A stretch of 64,000 bases of DNA, taken from positions 24,422,414 to 24,486,413 of the forward strand of contig OZ026601.1 of NCBI GenBank assembly GCA_964020085.1, given 5' to 3'. The first letter of the stretch is position 1; each line of letters starts with the position of its first letter. Shown here in pieces: positions 1-12,985 of this stretch. This DNA is from Micromussa lordhowensis (taxonomy: Eukaryota; Cnidaria; Anthozoa; Scleractinia; Lobophylliidae). Below the pieces are notes generated by a model. That model did not search any database and was not told the origin of the DNA. It worked only from the letters and a program-made list of their open reading frames with translations. The position numbers and the translations under genes are program-made.

Positions 1-510
1 ACACTTTGTAATTTCTTCTCTGTCTCAAATCGCAAAATCAAAATCTGCTTGCGGGTTGATAGAAAAATATATTAATCGATTAAATTCGAAAAGGTAATTT
101 CTTCTAAAAGGTTCGTTTTATAATTTTCAATTGAATATTTAAGTGTTGTTGCATCGTCTTAAGTAACGTTAATAACTACTGGCTTCTTGATTTGATTTCA
201 TTTGATTTCATTTTGTGTGATGGCATGGTAGGCAGATAACTTTTTTTGATAAAGCACCTCCAGCGGCATTGAATGATACGTGGTTAAATACACTTTAAAA
301 TAGAATGGGTAAACACCTTAGCCATTTGTGTTTTAAAGCAGGTCTAATAGACTCGGAGACAAGGAAAAGCTCTTTTCTGTACAGTAAAAGCTAGCTATAT
401 TAGCTCACATCTACTCGCGATCTTAAGAGCATATTGCCAAGGAAAAGAGCAGGGTCGGTGGTGCACTAACTGACTTAAATCTGTCGGAAGGAACTTTTTC
501 ACATGCTAAA
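1..510. other. Left flank of the satellite array
   Basis: No gene is seen. Positions about 255-310 resemble positions 540-590 at low identity (shared elements CACCTCCAG, GCATTG, ACGTGGT, TTTAAAAT), so this looks like an old, diverged edge of the neighbouring tandem array. Homology at the exact 1350-bp offset only begins near 511. Confidence 0.5.
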
Positions 511-3500
511 ATGATAGGTGTGTAAATACATTCTAAGCCACCTCCAGTTCCATTGTGACTTGCGTGGTCGAAAACGCTGTAAAATAAGCATCCATTAACC
601 ACGGGTGTTTGACTATAAAAAATCCCGGAGATCTCCGTTAACCACGGCCATTCAAACAAACTCCTTGCCATATTTGTAAGTGAAAGCCGACGGTGACGAT
701 GTCGGCAAGATGTGTTTAGTGTCTGAAGACTCGGAAGCAAAGAAATGTTTTTGTTTCCCTTGTGCAGCACATTGGCGACATCGACTTGTGGTGTTGCTGG
801 CCTTTTTAACTGAAACAGTTAGGGCGGCTCATTAAGTTTTATGTGTCGGAAGGAACTCTTCCGCCTTCTACCAATTGCTTTATATTTTAAGATAATATAT
901 AAATCACTTAGTCTCGCTGGATACCAAACAAAAAGTGCTCTTTCTGTGAGCGAATTTCTTGTTAGATTAGTGAGAATACGGCGCAAGAAAAAATCAACTA
1001 GCGATATTTTTAGCGAAATGCAGTTCTGAAGCCCTTTCTTACCCTGTATTAATATGACGGGGATCTTGCATGTGTATTTATTTTAGCGACAATTTTAAGT
1101 CTGCAAAAGAAAAGTAATATTCAGTCCACGGAGAAATAAAAACTCTTCTGCTCTTAATACTTGCACTTCTCCGTGTAACAAAGGCAGCCCTTAGCCAAAA
1201 CACGGTATAACGTTTTCTTTTTTATGCTCTAGGTTCACCGATGACCAATCGCCTTCTCCGTGAATAGCTTTAGTCTTCGTTGTTAGTACATCAAGCCCGG
1301 GTCACTAATTATTCGACGAGAGTTAAAAAGTTGTCAAGTGGTCTTATAGGGTTAAAAATGGCACTTTGCTAACCACGTGATTTACATCACCCAAACGCTC
1401 TCGGAAATGAGTTAAACGGTTTCTTCCATTTGACAAGAGTTGTACTGCGAGGTATTTTTAACCGAAAAGAAATCTCCTCTCAGTTTTGATGATGCCAACT
1501 GCAGAATAGGCGAGATTACGGCAACATGTCAACGCAACGGGATTGATTAGCCAAAAAGTACTACCTTCTGGCAAGATGGCTTTGCGGAAGAATGCATGCG
1601 GAGATATTTCACTGAGGTGTGACTTGGCATGGTAGATATGTACGCATGTGTCTAAACCTCCTTTAACTGCATTGATAGATCTGTGATGATACCAACTACA
1701 GAAATGGCGAGATGACGCAAATGTGATGACTCAACGACATAGATCAGCCAAACGGTAGTCAGTTTTTTTCGCAAGATTACTATCTTTGCGCCAATTCAGT
1801 CGGCCGGGAAGAGTGGCAACAGCAGATGCGGGTATATTTTTTTCTAAATTGCGAGAAGGAATGCTAGGTGTGTAAATAAATTCTAAGCCACCTCCGGTTG
1901 CATTGTGACTTGCGTGGTCAAAAACGCTATAAAATAAGCATCCATTAACCACGGGTGTTTGACTATAAAAAATCCCGGAGAACTCCGTTAACCACGGCCA
2001 TTCAAGCAAACTCCTTGCCATATTTGTAAGTGAAAGTGACGATGTCGGCAAGATGTGTTTAGTGTCTGAAGACTCGGAAGCAAAGAAATGTTTTTGTTTC
2101 CCTTGTGCAGCACAAGGTTATTTGGCGACATCGACTTGTGGTGTTGCTGGCCTTTTTAACTGAAACAGTTAGGGCAGCTCATTAAGTTTTATGTGTCGGA
2201 AGGAACTCTTCCGCCTTCTACCAATTGATTTATATTTTAAGATAATATATAAATCACTTAGTCTCGCTTTGATACCAAACAAAAAGTGCTCTTTCTGTGA
2301 GCGAATTTCTTGTTAGATTAGTGAGAATACGGCGCAAGAAAAAATCAACTGGCGATATTTTTAGCGAAATGCAGTTCTGAAGCCCTTTCTTACCCTGTAT
2401 TAATATGACGGGGATCTTGCATGTGTATTTATTTTAGCGGCAATTTTAAGTCTGCAAAGGAAAAGTAATATTCAGCCCACGAAGAAATAAAAACTCTTCT
2501 GCTCTTAATACTTGCACTTCTCCGTGTAACAAAGGCAGCCCTTAACCAAAACACGGTATAACGTTTTCTTTTTTATGCTCTAGGTTCACCGATGACCAGT
2601 CGCCTTCTCCGTGAATAGCTTTAGTCTTCGTTGTTAGTACATCAAGCCCGGGTCACTAATTATTCGACGAGAGTTAAAAAGTTGTCAAGTGGTCTTATAG
2701 GGTTATAAATGGCACTTTGCTAACCACGTGATTTACATCACCCAAACGCTCTCGGAAATGAGTTAAACGGTTTCTTCCATTTGACAAGAGTTGTACTGCG
2801 AGGTATTTTTAACCGAAAAGAAATCTCCTCTCAGTTTTGATGATGCCAACTGCAGAATAGGCGAGATTACGGCAACGTGTCAACGCAACGGGATTGATTA
2901 GCCAAAAAGTACTACGTTCTGGCAAGATGGCTTTGCGGAAGAATGCATGCGGAGATATTTCACTGAGGTGTGACTTGGCATGGTAGATATGTACACATGT
3001 TTCTAAACCTCCTTTAACTGCATTGATAGATCTGTGATGATACCAACTACAGAAATGGCGAGATGACGCAAATGTGATGACTCAACGACATAGATCAGCC
3101 AAACGGTAGTCAGTTTTTTTCGCAAGATTACTATCTTTGCGCCAATTCAGTCGGCCGGGAAGAGTGGCAACAGCAGATGCGGGTATATTTTTTCTAAATT
3201 GCGAGAAGGAATGCTAGGTGTGTAAATAAATTCTAAGCCACCTCCGGTTGCATTGTGACTTGCGTGGTCAAAAACGCTATAAAATAAGCATCCATTAACC
3301 ACGGGTGTTTGACTATTAAAATCCCGGAGATCTCCGTTAACCACGGCCATTCAAGCAAACTCCTTGCCATATTTGTAAGTGAAAGTGACGATGTCGGCAA
3401 GATGTGTTTAGTGTCTGAAGACTCGGAAGCAAAGAAATGTTTTTGTTTCCCTTGTGCAGCACAAGGTTATTTGGCGACATCGACTTGTGGTGTTGCTGGC

Positions 3501-6500
3501 CTTTTTAACTGAAACAGTTAGGGCGGCTCATTAAGTTTTATGTGTCGGAAGGAACTCTTCCGCCTTCTACCAATTGATTTATATTTTAAGATAATATATA
3601 AATCACTTAGTCTCGCTTTGATACCAAACAAAAAGTGCTCTTTCTGTGAGCGAATTTCTTGTAAGATTAGTGAGAATACGGCGCAAGAAAAAATCAACTG
3701 GCGATATTTTTAGCGAAATGCAGTTCTGAAGCCCTTTCTTACCCTGTATTAATATGACGGGGATCTTGCATGCGTATTTATTTTAGCGGCAATTTTAAGT
3801 CTGCAAAGGAAAAGTAATATTCAGCCCACGAAGAAATAAAAACTCTTCTGCTCTTAATACTTGCACTTCTCCGTGTAACAAAGGCAGCCCTTAACCAAAA
3901 CACGGTATAACGTTTTCTTTTTTATGCTCTAGGTTCACCGATGACCAATCGCCTTCTCCGTGAATAGCTTTAGTCTTCGTTGTTAGTACATCAAGCCCGG
4001 GTCACTAATTATTCGACGAGAGTTAAAAAGTTGTCAAGTGGTCTTATAGGGTTATAAATGGCACTTTGCTAACCACGTGATTTACATCACCCAAACGCTC
4101 TCGGAAATGAGTTAAACGGTTTCTTCCATTTGACAAGAGTTGTACTGCGAGGTATTTTTAACCGAAAAGAAATCTCCTCTCAGTTTTGATGATGCCAACT
4201 GCAGAATAGGCGAGATTACGGCAACGTGTCAACGCAACGGGATTGATTAGCCAAAAAGTACTACGTTCTGGCAAGATGGCTTTGCGGAAGAATGCATGCG
4301 GAGATATTTCACTGAGGTGTGACTTGGCATGGTAGATATGTACGCATGTTTCTAAACCTCCTTTAACTGCATTGATAGATCTGTGATGATACCAACTACA
4401 GAAATGGCGAGATGACGCAAATGTGATGACTCAACGACATAGATCAGCCAAACGGTAGTCAGTTTTTTTCGCAAGATTACTATCTTTGCGCCAATTCAGT
4501 CGGCCGGGAAGAGTGGCAACAGCAGATGCGGGTATATTTTTTTCTAAATTGCGAGAAGGAATGCTAGGTGTGTAAATAAATTCTAAGCCACCTCCGGTTG
4601 CATTGTGACTTGCGTGGTCAAAAACGCTATAAAATAAGCATCCATTAACCACGGGTGTTTGACTATAAAAAATCCCGGAGAACTCCGTTAACCACGGCCA
4701 TTCAAGCAAACTCCTTGCCATATTTGTAAGTGAAAGTGACGATGTCGGCAAGATGTGTTTAGTGTCTGAAGACTCGGAAGCAAAGAAATGTTTTTGTTTC
4801 CCTTGTGCAGCACAAGGTTATTTGGCGACATCGACTTGTGGTGTTGCTGGCCTTTTTAACTGAAACAGTTAGGGCAGCTCATTAAGTTTTATGTGTCGGA
4901 AGGAACTCTTCCGCCTTCTACCAATTGATTTATATTTTAAGATAATATATAAATCACTTAGTCTCGCTTTGATACCAAACAAAAAGTGCTCTTTCTGTGA
5001 GCGAATTTCTTGTTAGATTAGTGAGAATACGGCGCAAGAAAAAATCAACTGGCGATATTTTTAGCGAAATGCAGTTCTGAAGCCCTTTCTTACCCTGTAT
5101 TAATATGACGGGGATCTTGCATGTGTATTTATTTTAGCGGCAATTTTAAGTCTGCAAAGGAAAAGTAATATTCAGCCCACGAAGAAATAAAAACTCTTCT
5201 GCTCTTAATACTTGCACTTCTCCGTGTAACAAAGGCAGCCCTTAACCAAAACACGGTATAACGTTTTCTTTTTTATGCTCTAGGTTCACCGATGACCAGT
5301 CGCCTTCTCCGTGAATAGCTTTAGTCTTCGTTGTTAGTACATCAAGCCCGGGTCACTAATTATTCGACGAGAGTTAAAAAGTTGTCAAGTGGTCTTATAG
5401 GGTTATAAATGGCACTTTGCTAACCACGTGATTTACATCACCCAAACGCTCTCGGAAATGAGTTAAACGGTTTCTTCCATTTGACAAGAGTTGTACTGCG
5501 AGGTATTTTTAACCGAAAAGAAATCTCCTCTCAGTTTTGATGATGCCAACTGCAGAATAGGCGAGATTACGGCAACGTGTCAACGCAACGGGATTGATTA
5601 GCCAAAAAGTACTACGTTCTGGCAAGATGGCTTTGCGGAAGAATGCATGCGGAGATATTTCACTGAGGTGTGACTTGGCATGGTAGATATGTACACATGT
5701 TTCTAAACCTCCTTTAACTGCATTGATAGATCTGTGATGATACCAACTACAGAAATGGCGAGATGACGCAAATGTGATGACTCAACGACATAGATCAGCC
5801 AAACGGTAGTCAGTTTTTTTCGCAAGATTACTATCTTTGCGCCAATTCAGTCGGCCGGGAAGAGTGGCAACAGCAGATGCGGGTATATTTTTTCTAAATT
5901 GCGAGAAGGAATGCTAGGTGTGTAAATAAATTCTAAGCCACCTCCGGTTGCATTGTGACTTGCGTGGTCAAAAACGCTATAAAATAAGCATCCATTAACC
6001 ACGGGTGTTTGACTATAAAAAATCCCGGAGATCTCCGTTAACCACGGCCATTCAAGCAAACTCCTTGCCATATTTGTAAGTGAAAGTGACGATGTCGGCA
6101 AGATGTGTTTAGTGTCTGAAGACTCGGAAGCAAAGAAATGTTTTTGTTTCCCTTGTGCAGCACAAGGTTATTTGGCGACATCGACTTGTGGTGTTGCTGG
6201 CCTTTTTAACTGAAACAGTTAGGGCGGCTCATTAAGTTTTATGTGTCGGAAGGAACTCTTCCGCCTTCTACCAATTGATTTATATTTTAAGATAATATAT
6301 AAATCACTTAGTCTCGCTTTGATACCAAACAAAAAGTGCTCTTTCTGTGAGCGAATTTCTTGTAAGATTAGTGAGAATACGGCGCAAGAAAAAATCAACT
6401 GGCGATATTTTTAGCGAAATGCAGTTCTGAAGCCCTTTCTTACCCTGTATTAATATGACGGGGATCTTGCATGTGTATTTATTTTAGCGGCAATTTTAAG

Positions 6501-9160
6501 TCTGCAAAGGAAAAGTAATATTCAGCCCACGAAGAAATAAAAACTCTTCTGCTCTTAATACTTGCACTTCTCCGTGTAACAAAGGCAGCCCTTAACCAAA
6601 ACACGGTATAACGTTTTCTTTTTTATGCTCTAGGTTCACCGATGACCAATCGCCTTCTCCGTGAATAGCTTTAGTCTTCGTTGTTAGTACATCAAGCCCG
6701 GGTCACTAATTATTCGACGAGAGTTAAAAAGTTGTCAAGTGGTCTTATAGGGTTATAAATGGCACTTTGCTAACCACGTGATTTACATCACCCAAACGCT
6801 CTCGGAAATGAGTTAAACGGTTTCTTCCATTTGACAAGAGTTGTACTGCGAGGTATTTTTAACCGAAAAGAAATCTCCTCTCAGTTTTGATGATGCCAAC
6901 TGCAGAATAGGCGAGATTACGGCAACGTGTCAACGCAACGGGATTGATTAGCCAAAAAGTACTACGTTCTGGCAAGATGGCTTTGCGGAAGAATGCATGC
7001 GGAGATATTTCACTGAGGTGTGACTTGGCATGGTAGATATGTACGCATGTTTCTAAACCTCCTTTAACTGCATTGATAGATCTGTGATGATACCAACTAC
7101 AGAAATGGCGAGATGACGCAAATGTGATGACTCAACGACATAGATCAGCCAAACGGTAGTCAGTTTTTTTCGCAAGATTACTATCTTTGCGCCAATTCAG
7201 TCGGCCGGGAAGAGTGGCAACAGCAGATGCGGGTATATTTTTTCTAAATTGCGAGAAGGAATGCTAGGTGTGTAAATAAATTCTAAGCCACCTCCGGTTG
7301 CATTGTGACTTGCGTGGTCAAAAACGCTATAAAATAAGCATCCATTAACCACGGGTGTTTGACTATAAAAAATCCCGGAGATCTCCGTTAACCACGGCCA
7401 TTCAAGCAAACTCCTTGCCATATTTGTAAGTGAAAGTGACGATGTCGGCAAGATGTGTTTAGTGTCTGAAGACTCGGAAGCAAAGAAATGTTTTTGTTTC
7501 CCTTGTGCAGCACAAGGTTATTTGGCGACATCGACTTGTGGTGTTGCTGGCCTTTTTAACTGAAACAGTTAGGGCAGCTCATTAAGTTTTATGTGTCGGA
7601 AGGAACTCTTCCGCCTTCTACCAATTGATTTATATTTTAAGATAATATATAAATCACTTAGTCTCGCTTTGATACCAAACAAAAAGTGCTCTTTCTGTGA
7701 GCGAATTTCTTGTTAGATTAGTGAGAATACGGCGCAAGAAAAAATCAACTGGCGATATTTTTAGCGAAATGCAGTTCTGAAGCCCTTTCTTACCCTGTAT
7801 TAATATGACGGGGATCTTGCATGTGTATTTATTTTAGCGGCAATTTTAAGTCTGCAAAGGAAAAGTAATATTCAGCCATCGAAGAAATAAAAACTCTTCT
7901 GCTCTTAATACTTGCACTTCTCCGTGTAACAAAGGCAGCCCTTAACCAAAACACGGTATAATGTTTCCTTTTTTATGCTCTAGGTTCACCGATGACCAAT
8001 CGCCTTCTCCGTGAATAGCTTTAGTCTTCGTTGTTAGTACATCAAGCCCGGGTCACCAATTATTCGACGAGAGTTAAAAAGTTGTCAAGTGGTCTTATAG
8101 GTTTAAAAATGGCACTTTGCTAACCACGTGATTTACATCACCCAAACGCTCTCGGAAATGAGTTAAACGGTTTCTTCCATTTGACAAGAGTTGTACTGCG
8201 AGATATTTTTAACCGAAAAGAAATCTCCTCTCAGTTTTGATGATGCCAACTGCAGAATAGGCGAGATTATGGCAACGTGTCAACGCAACGGGATTGATTA
8301 GCCAAAAAGTACTACCTTCTGACAAGATGGCTTTGCGGAAGAATGCATGCGGAGATATTTCACTGAGGTGTGACTTGGCATGGTAGATATGTACACATGT
8401 GTCTAAACCTCCTTTAACTGCATTGATAGATCTGTGATGATACCAACTACAGAAATGGCGAGATGACGCAAATGTGATGACTCAACGACATAGATCAGCC
8501 AAACGGTAGTCAGTTTTTTTCGCAAGATTACTATCTTTGCGCCAATTCAGTCGGCCGGGAAGAGTGGCAACAGCAGATGCGGGTATATTTTTTCTTAATT
8601 GCGAGAAGGAATGCTAGGTGTGTAAATAAATTCTAAGCCACCTCTGGTTGCATTGTGACTTGCGTGGTCAAAAACGCTATAAAATAAGCATTCATTAACC
8701 ACGGGTGTTTGACTATAAAAAATCCCGGAGATCTCCGTTAACCACGGCCATTCAAACAAACTCCTTGCCATATTTGTAAGTGAAAGTGACGATGTCGGCA
8801 AGATGTGTTTAGTGTCTGAAGACTCGGAAGCAAAGAAATGTTTTTGTTTCCCTTGTGCAGCACAAGGTTATTTGGCGACATCGACTTGTGGTGTTGCTGG
8901 CCTTTTTAACTGAAACAGTTAGGGCGGCTCATTAAGTTTTATGTGTCGGAAGGAACTCTTCCGCCTTCTACCAATTGATTTATATTTTAAGATAATATAT
9001 AAATCACTTAGTCTCGCTTTGATACCAAACAAAAAGTGCTCTTTCTGTGAGCGAATTTCTTGTTAGATTAGTGAGAATACGGCGCAAGAAAAAATCAACT
9101 GGCGATATTTTTAGCGAAACGCAGTTCTGAAGCCCTTTCTTACTCTGCATTAATATAATG
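511..9160. repeat. 1350-bp tandem repeat array, about 6.4 units
   Basis: The anchor CCTCCGGTTGCATTGTGACT and its variants recur at 541, 1891, 3241, 4591, 5941, 7291 and 8641, exactly 1350 bp apart each time. Units differ by few substitutions. The pattern of differences alternates: AGGGCAGCTC occurs at 2171, 4871 and 7571 while AGGGCGGCTC occurs in the other units, and GTACACATG and GTACGCATG alternate. Units 2+3 (about 1860-4560) are almost identical to units 4+5, giving a 2700-bp higher-order period. A minus-strand open frame of 68-106 codons lies in most units, but its length varies with small indels, so coding is not supported. The unit matches no rRNA, snRNA or histone gene that I recognise. 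It is best called a satellite of unknown function; recent local duplication or assembly expansion are alternatives. Confidence 0.97.
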
Positions 9161-9415
9161 ATGATCTTCCGTGTGTATTTATTTTAGCGGCAATTTTTTA
9201 GTCTGCAACTGAAAAGCAATATTCAGCACACGAAGAACTGAATAAAAACTCTTCTGCTTTATACATGCACTTGTCCGTGTAACAAAGGCAGCCCTTAACC
9301 AAAACATGGTACAATATTTCTTTTTTATGCACGATACAATGTTTTATTTAAAATCTTGCGACAGTATTTATTTTAGCGGCAATGTTCAGGCTGCAACTGA
9401 AAGTAATATTTAACG
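9161..9415. repeat. Decayed terminal copies of the 1350-bp unit
   Basis: After about 9160 the last unit diverges strongly but is still recognisable to about 9330 (GTGTATTTATTTTAGCGGCA, AACAAAGGCAGCCCTTAACC). A second short, diverged copy of the same stretch follows at about 9351-9412 (AAATCTTGCGACAGTATTTA then TTTTAGCGGCAATGTTCAGG). Array edges are expected to escape homogenisation, and this fits. Confidence 0.75.
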
Positions 9416-9624
9416 TGATCTGTGCTGTTTTATTTGAAGACCAGATTGTTACCAAGCAATGTACGTGTGCCATGAAGTACTGTCCATTTAAGTACAAGTA
9501 TATTCTTTTAGTAAAATTAATAACCATTTGTTGTGTAGGTTGGAAAAGTTTATCGGTAGAATTTTTTAACACGCCAACGCCTTGACCGTTTGTTTATTGC
9601 GGTGTTTATTTATTCCAGATTGAC

Positions 9625-9956
9625 TTAAGGTGGCTCAAAACATTTTCCAGCACTTTCCAAGACGTAGATTTTGATGGGTCATAATTACCTCTCGTTATCA
9701 ATTGATGCTACAATCATGATATCAAGAAACTGCCCAATCACTGATAACCACGCTGGTATTATTTCCGTGGCACAATAGGTTACCATAGCAACACTATGAC
9801 CTGCTAAAACACCCTCAATATCAGCTTTAAGCGCTTATATTTCACAAACGACACTGTGAAATTTTTTCTTATTGCAGAATTTTGAAAAGCGGGATAAGAT
9901 GCAACTTTTGGCAAAGTTTAAGAAAGTTCTGTACATAGGATTCAGAGCCACCTTAA
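9625..9956. mobile_element. 332-bp MITE with TTAA-bounded terminal repeats
   Basis: The ends are TTAAGGTGGCTC and GAGCCACCTTAA, a perfect 12-bp inverted pair with TTAA outermost. Interior sequence (GGTTACCATAGCAACA, then AAACACCCTCAA) reappears inverted at 15784-16198, so this is a dispersed family. A TTAA target is used by piggyBac and Kolobok transposons; assignment to either is inference. There is no coding capacity. Confidence 0.75.
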
Positions 9957-9998
9957 ATTTTCGAAAATTTAAGGTGGCTCTGAACCCTATGTACAGAA
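9927..9998. repeat. 72-bp palindrome at the MITE end
   Basis: Two 36-bp arms meet with no spacer at 9962/9963 and carry a single mismatched pair. The right half begins like another copy of the same MITE end (TTAAGGTGGCTC), so the palindrome is probably two element ends joined in opposite orientation. Confidence 0.85.
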
Positions 9999-10002
9999 TG
10001 GA

Positions 10003-12780
10003 AAATGTGTCATTTGCGAGTGTATCAACAAAAATGATAGTGTACCGAAGCAAAAGTTTAGAAGTTTTCCAGTTGTTATAAAGGAAGATTTTGTGCTGCG
10101 ACTGCATTTGTTTCAAATTTAGAGATTTGAACGTGTCGTAACAAAGAGTTTATAACATGAAAGGACCTGATATGTACTCGCTTTCTGACGGTGGTTATTG
10201 TCATGGTGAAAAAAAAGCCCTTTTTAGCACGTCCTCACCACGTTTTTTTTTTTGCTTGCTGCTATTTCTTTTGACTCTGCAAAGTTGTGTTTCCTTTATA
10301 CATCTTAGAGTCGTCTTTGCTGACAAACTGTGCCACTTATTTGAATTTGCGGTCTCCGCTTTCCACATGCAAGTAGCTCCTTGGCCGTTACCTGAGAAAT
10401 TTCAATATGATGCCCGGCTCCCAAAGCAGTGTCTCAGGATAAACTTGTTGACGTTGCTTATTATCGGAAAAAAAGCTACTGTGAAGCGCATCAAAACTCA
10501 ATTGGTGGTTGAGTGAGAACATACATTTCATTTTTCCCTTGCCAATCAAGATCGGCTCTACCAATAATGTGCTATTAATAGGAGCTGATCAGTGCATATG
10601 AGTAGTCGTCACGGCTTTAGTATCGAAGTATGGTGCTGTTAGGAACCTGTTGAATTCTGTATTACAAATAAATTTAACTAAAATTTAAAAAGCTTACGAG
10701 CGTCCTCAAATAGAGTTTATCGTGTAAATGATAGCAGACGATTGAAGTTTTGTTTGTTTACCGAGGTTGTTGTGGTCATATGGTAGAAAACAGGCTCCAA
10801 ATAGCACAAGCTCACCACGTATCAAAACTTTTCACTGGCGTGAAATGATTTTCGACTTTGCAAACTAACGTTTGCCTTAAACGTCTAATTGTTCTCTTGT
10901 TTGACAAACTGCTCCATTCTGCAAAGATTTCAGCTTGAGTTCTCCCGACATGAATTATTTCTCGGTCCTAGTTAGAAGGTTTATCTTACAAGGCACAAGT
11001 TAGTATCCTGTAGAATAGACATGCTGAAGTAATTTCTTACTCAGTTCCAAGGTTTGTTTGTTAAATGGAATGTCAAACACTCTTTAAGTATATTTCCATA
11101 ACTTGGCATTGGAATGACATTAATTAGATTTTATTTCTGACCAACCCTACAGAGCTTACGAAAATCGTGTCATTTGCGAGTGTATCAACAAAAAATGATA
11201 GTGTACCGAAGCAAAAGTTTAGAAGTTTTCCAGTTGTTATAAAGGAAGATTTTGTGCTGCGATTGCATTTGTTTCGAATTTAGAGATTTGATTGCACCGT
11301 AACAAAGAGTTTATAGCATGAAAGGACCTCATATCTACTAGCTTTCTGGAATTAGTTATTGTCATGGTGAAAAAGAGGCATTTTTAGCGCGTCCTCTGCA
11401 AAATTCTGTTTCCTTTATATTTCTTAGCGTCGCCTAGGCTGAAAAACTGTGCCACTCACTTAAATTTGTGGTCGCTTTCCACATACAAATAGCTACTTGG
11501 CCGTTATATCTGAGTAATGACCAATATGATGCCTTTCAAAGCAGTCCCTCAAAATAAACTTGTTGACGTTGATTACTTCCAAATTCCCAATCGTGTTTCG
11601 GAAAAGGCTAGTATGAAGCGATTCAAAGCTGAATTGGCGGTTGACTGAGAACATTTCATTTTTCTCCTGTCAATCAAGACTGGCTCTACCAACAATGATG
11701 TACTATTAACAAGGGTATCACTGGATATGAGTTTTTGTAACTTAAGTATCAAAGTACGGTGCACTGAAGGAACCTGTTTAATTCTGTGTTACAAAAACAT
11801 TTGACTAAAATTTGAAAAGCTTAAAAGCGTCTTAAAATAGAGTATATTGTGTGAATGGTACAAGACGGGGAAAATCTCTTTTGTTTTCTGTGGTTGTTAT
11901 GGTCATGGTAGAAAACAGGCTCCTTTTAGCACATGCTCACCACGTATCAAAACTTTTGACTGGCGTCGAAATTTTTTTCGATTTTTTCGACTTTGCAAAG
12001 AAGCGTTCGCCTTAGACGTCTTATTGTTCTCTCTTTTGACAAACTGCTCTATTCTGCAAAGATTTTGACTTGAATTCTCCCGACATGAATTATTTCTCGG
12101 TCCTAGTTAGAAGGTTTATCTTACAAGGCACAAGTTAGTATCCTGCAGAATAGACATGCTGAAGTAATTTCTTACTCAGTTCCAAGGTTTGTTTGTTAAA
12201 TGGAATGTCAAACACTCTTAAAGTATGATTCCATGACCAACCCTACAGAGCTTACGGAAAACGTGTCACTAGCGGGTGTATAGTGTACCGAAGCAAAAGT
12301 TTAGAAGTTTTCCAGTTGTTATAAAGGAAGATTTTGTGCTGCGATTACATTTGTTTCAAATTTAGACATTTAAACGCGTCGTAACAAAGAGTTTATAGCA
12401 GGAAAGTACCTGATAAATCTCTAGTCGCTTTCTTACGGTGGTCATTGTCATGGTGAAAAAGATGCACTTTTTAGCGCGTCCTCACCACGTAATTTTTTTT
12501 TTCGCTCGCTGCTATTTCTCTAGACTCTGCAAAATTCTGTTTCCTTTACACTTCTTAGCGTCGTCTAGGCTGAAAAACTGTGCCACCGTGCTCACTTAAA
12601 TTTGTGGTCGCTTTCCACATGCAAATAGCTACTTGGCCGTTATATCTGATTTATAACGAATAAGATGCCTTTCAAAGCAATCCCTCAAAATAAACTTGTT
12701 GACGTTGCTTATTACCAAATGCCCAATCGTGTTTCGGAAAAGGCTACTATGAAGCGATTCAAAACTCAATTTGCCAATCA
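10003..12780. repeat. Alternating A/B tandem array, about 560-bp units
   Basis: A block starting CATTTGCGAGTGTATCAACA occurs near 10010 and 11170, with a shortened form near 12262, spacing about 1.1-1.16 kb. Within each period lie two related sub-units marked by GGTTATTGTCATGGTGAAAA-like (A) and GTTGTGGTCATATGGTAGAA-like (B) sequence at about 10188 (A), 10765 (B), 11351 (A), 11890 (B) and 12436 (A), i.e. 540-590 bp apart. A and B share a common plan: a TCACCACGT box, a CTTTGCAAA-like box, then GACAAACTG. An ancestral 560-bp unit therefore duplicated, diverged and amplified as a dimer. No stable open frame is kept between copies. Confidence 0.85.
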
Positions 12781-12784
12781 AGAG

Positions 12785-12985
12785 GGTCCTCATGGGTGGG
12801 TCCTCATGTCGGTTGTAGGGTAAAATTTCATTACCTTGTCGGTTGTTAGTAAAAATTGTTGGCCTTTGTCAGTTGTCGGTAAATCCCAGTTAATTTTTTT
12901 GGCGCTAGTCGCTAAGTTTTTTTCCTCGTTTTGTCAGTAGTCCGTAATATTTCTATCCCTTTGTCGCTAGTTGGTTAACCCCATT
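12785..12985. repeat. Degenerate short tandem repeat (TGTCGGTTGTNGGTAA)
   Basis: About six imperfect copies of a TTGTCRGTTGTCGGTAA-like phrase follow each other every 30-40 bp (TGTCGGTTGTAGGGTAA, TGTCGGTTGTTAGTAA, TGTCAGTTGTCGGTAA, GCGCTAGTCGCTAA, TGTCAGTAGTCCGTAA, TGTCGCTAGTTGGTTAA). Confidence 0.6.

Noticed and set aside
1731..8801. Minus-strand open frames repeated in each 1350-bp unit as a gene family
   Set aside because: Length and frame change between units through small indels (106, 84, 68 and 67 codons), there is no start context or domain, and the repeat explains their recurrence.
9835..10116. The same peptide on both strands (YIGFRATLNFRKFKVALNPM)
   Set aside because: It is the consequence of the perfect palindrome at 9927-9998, not of coding.
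511..12780. CRISPR-like arrays
   Set aside because: Units are long and contiguous with no short repeat-spacer order, and the genome is eukaryotic.
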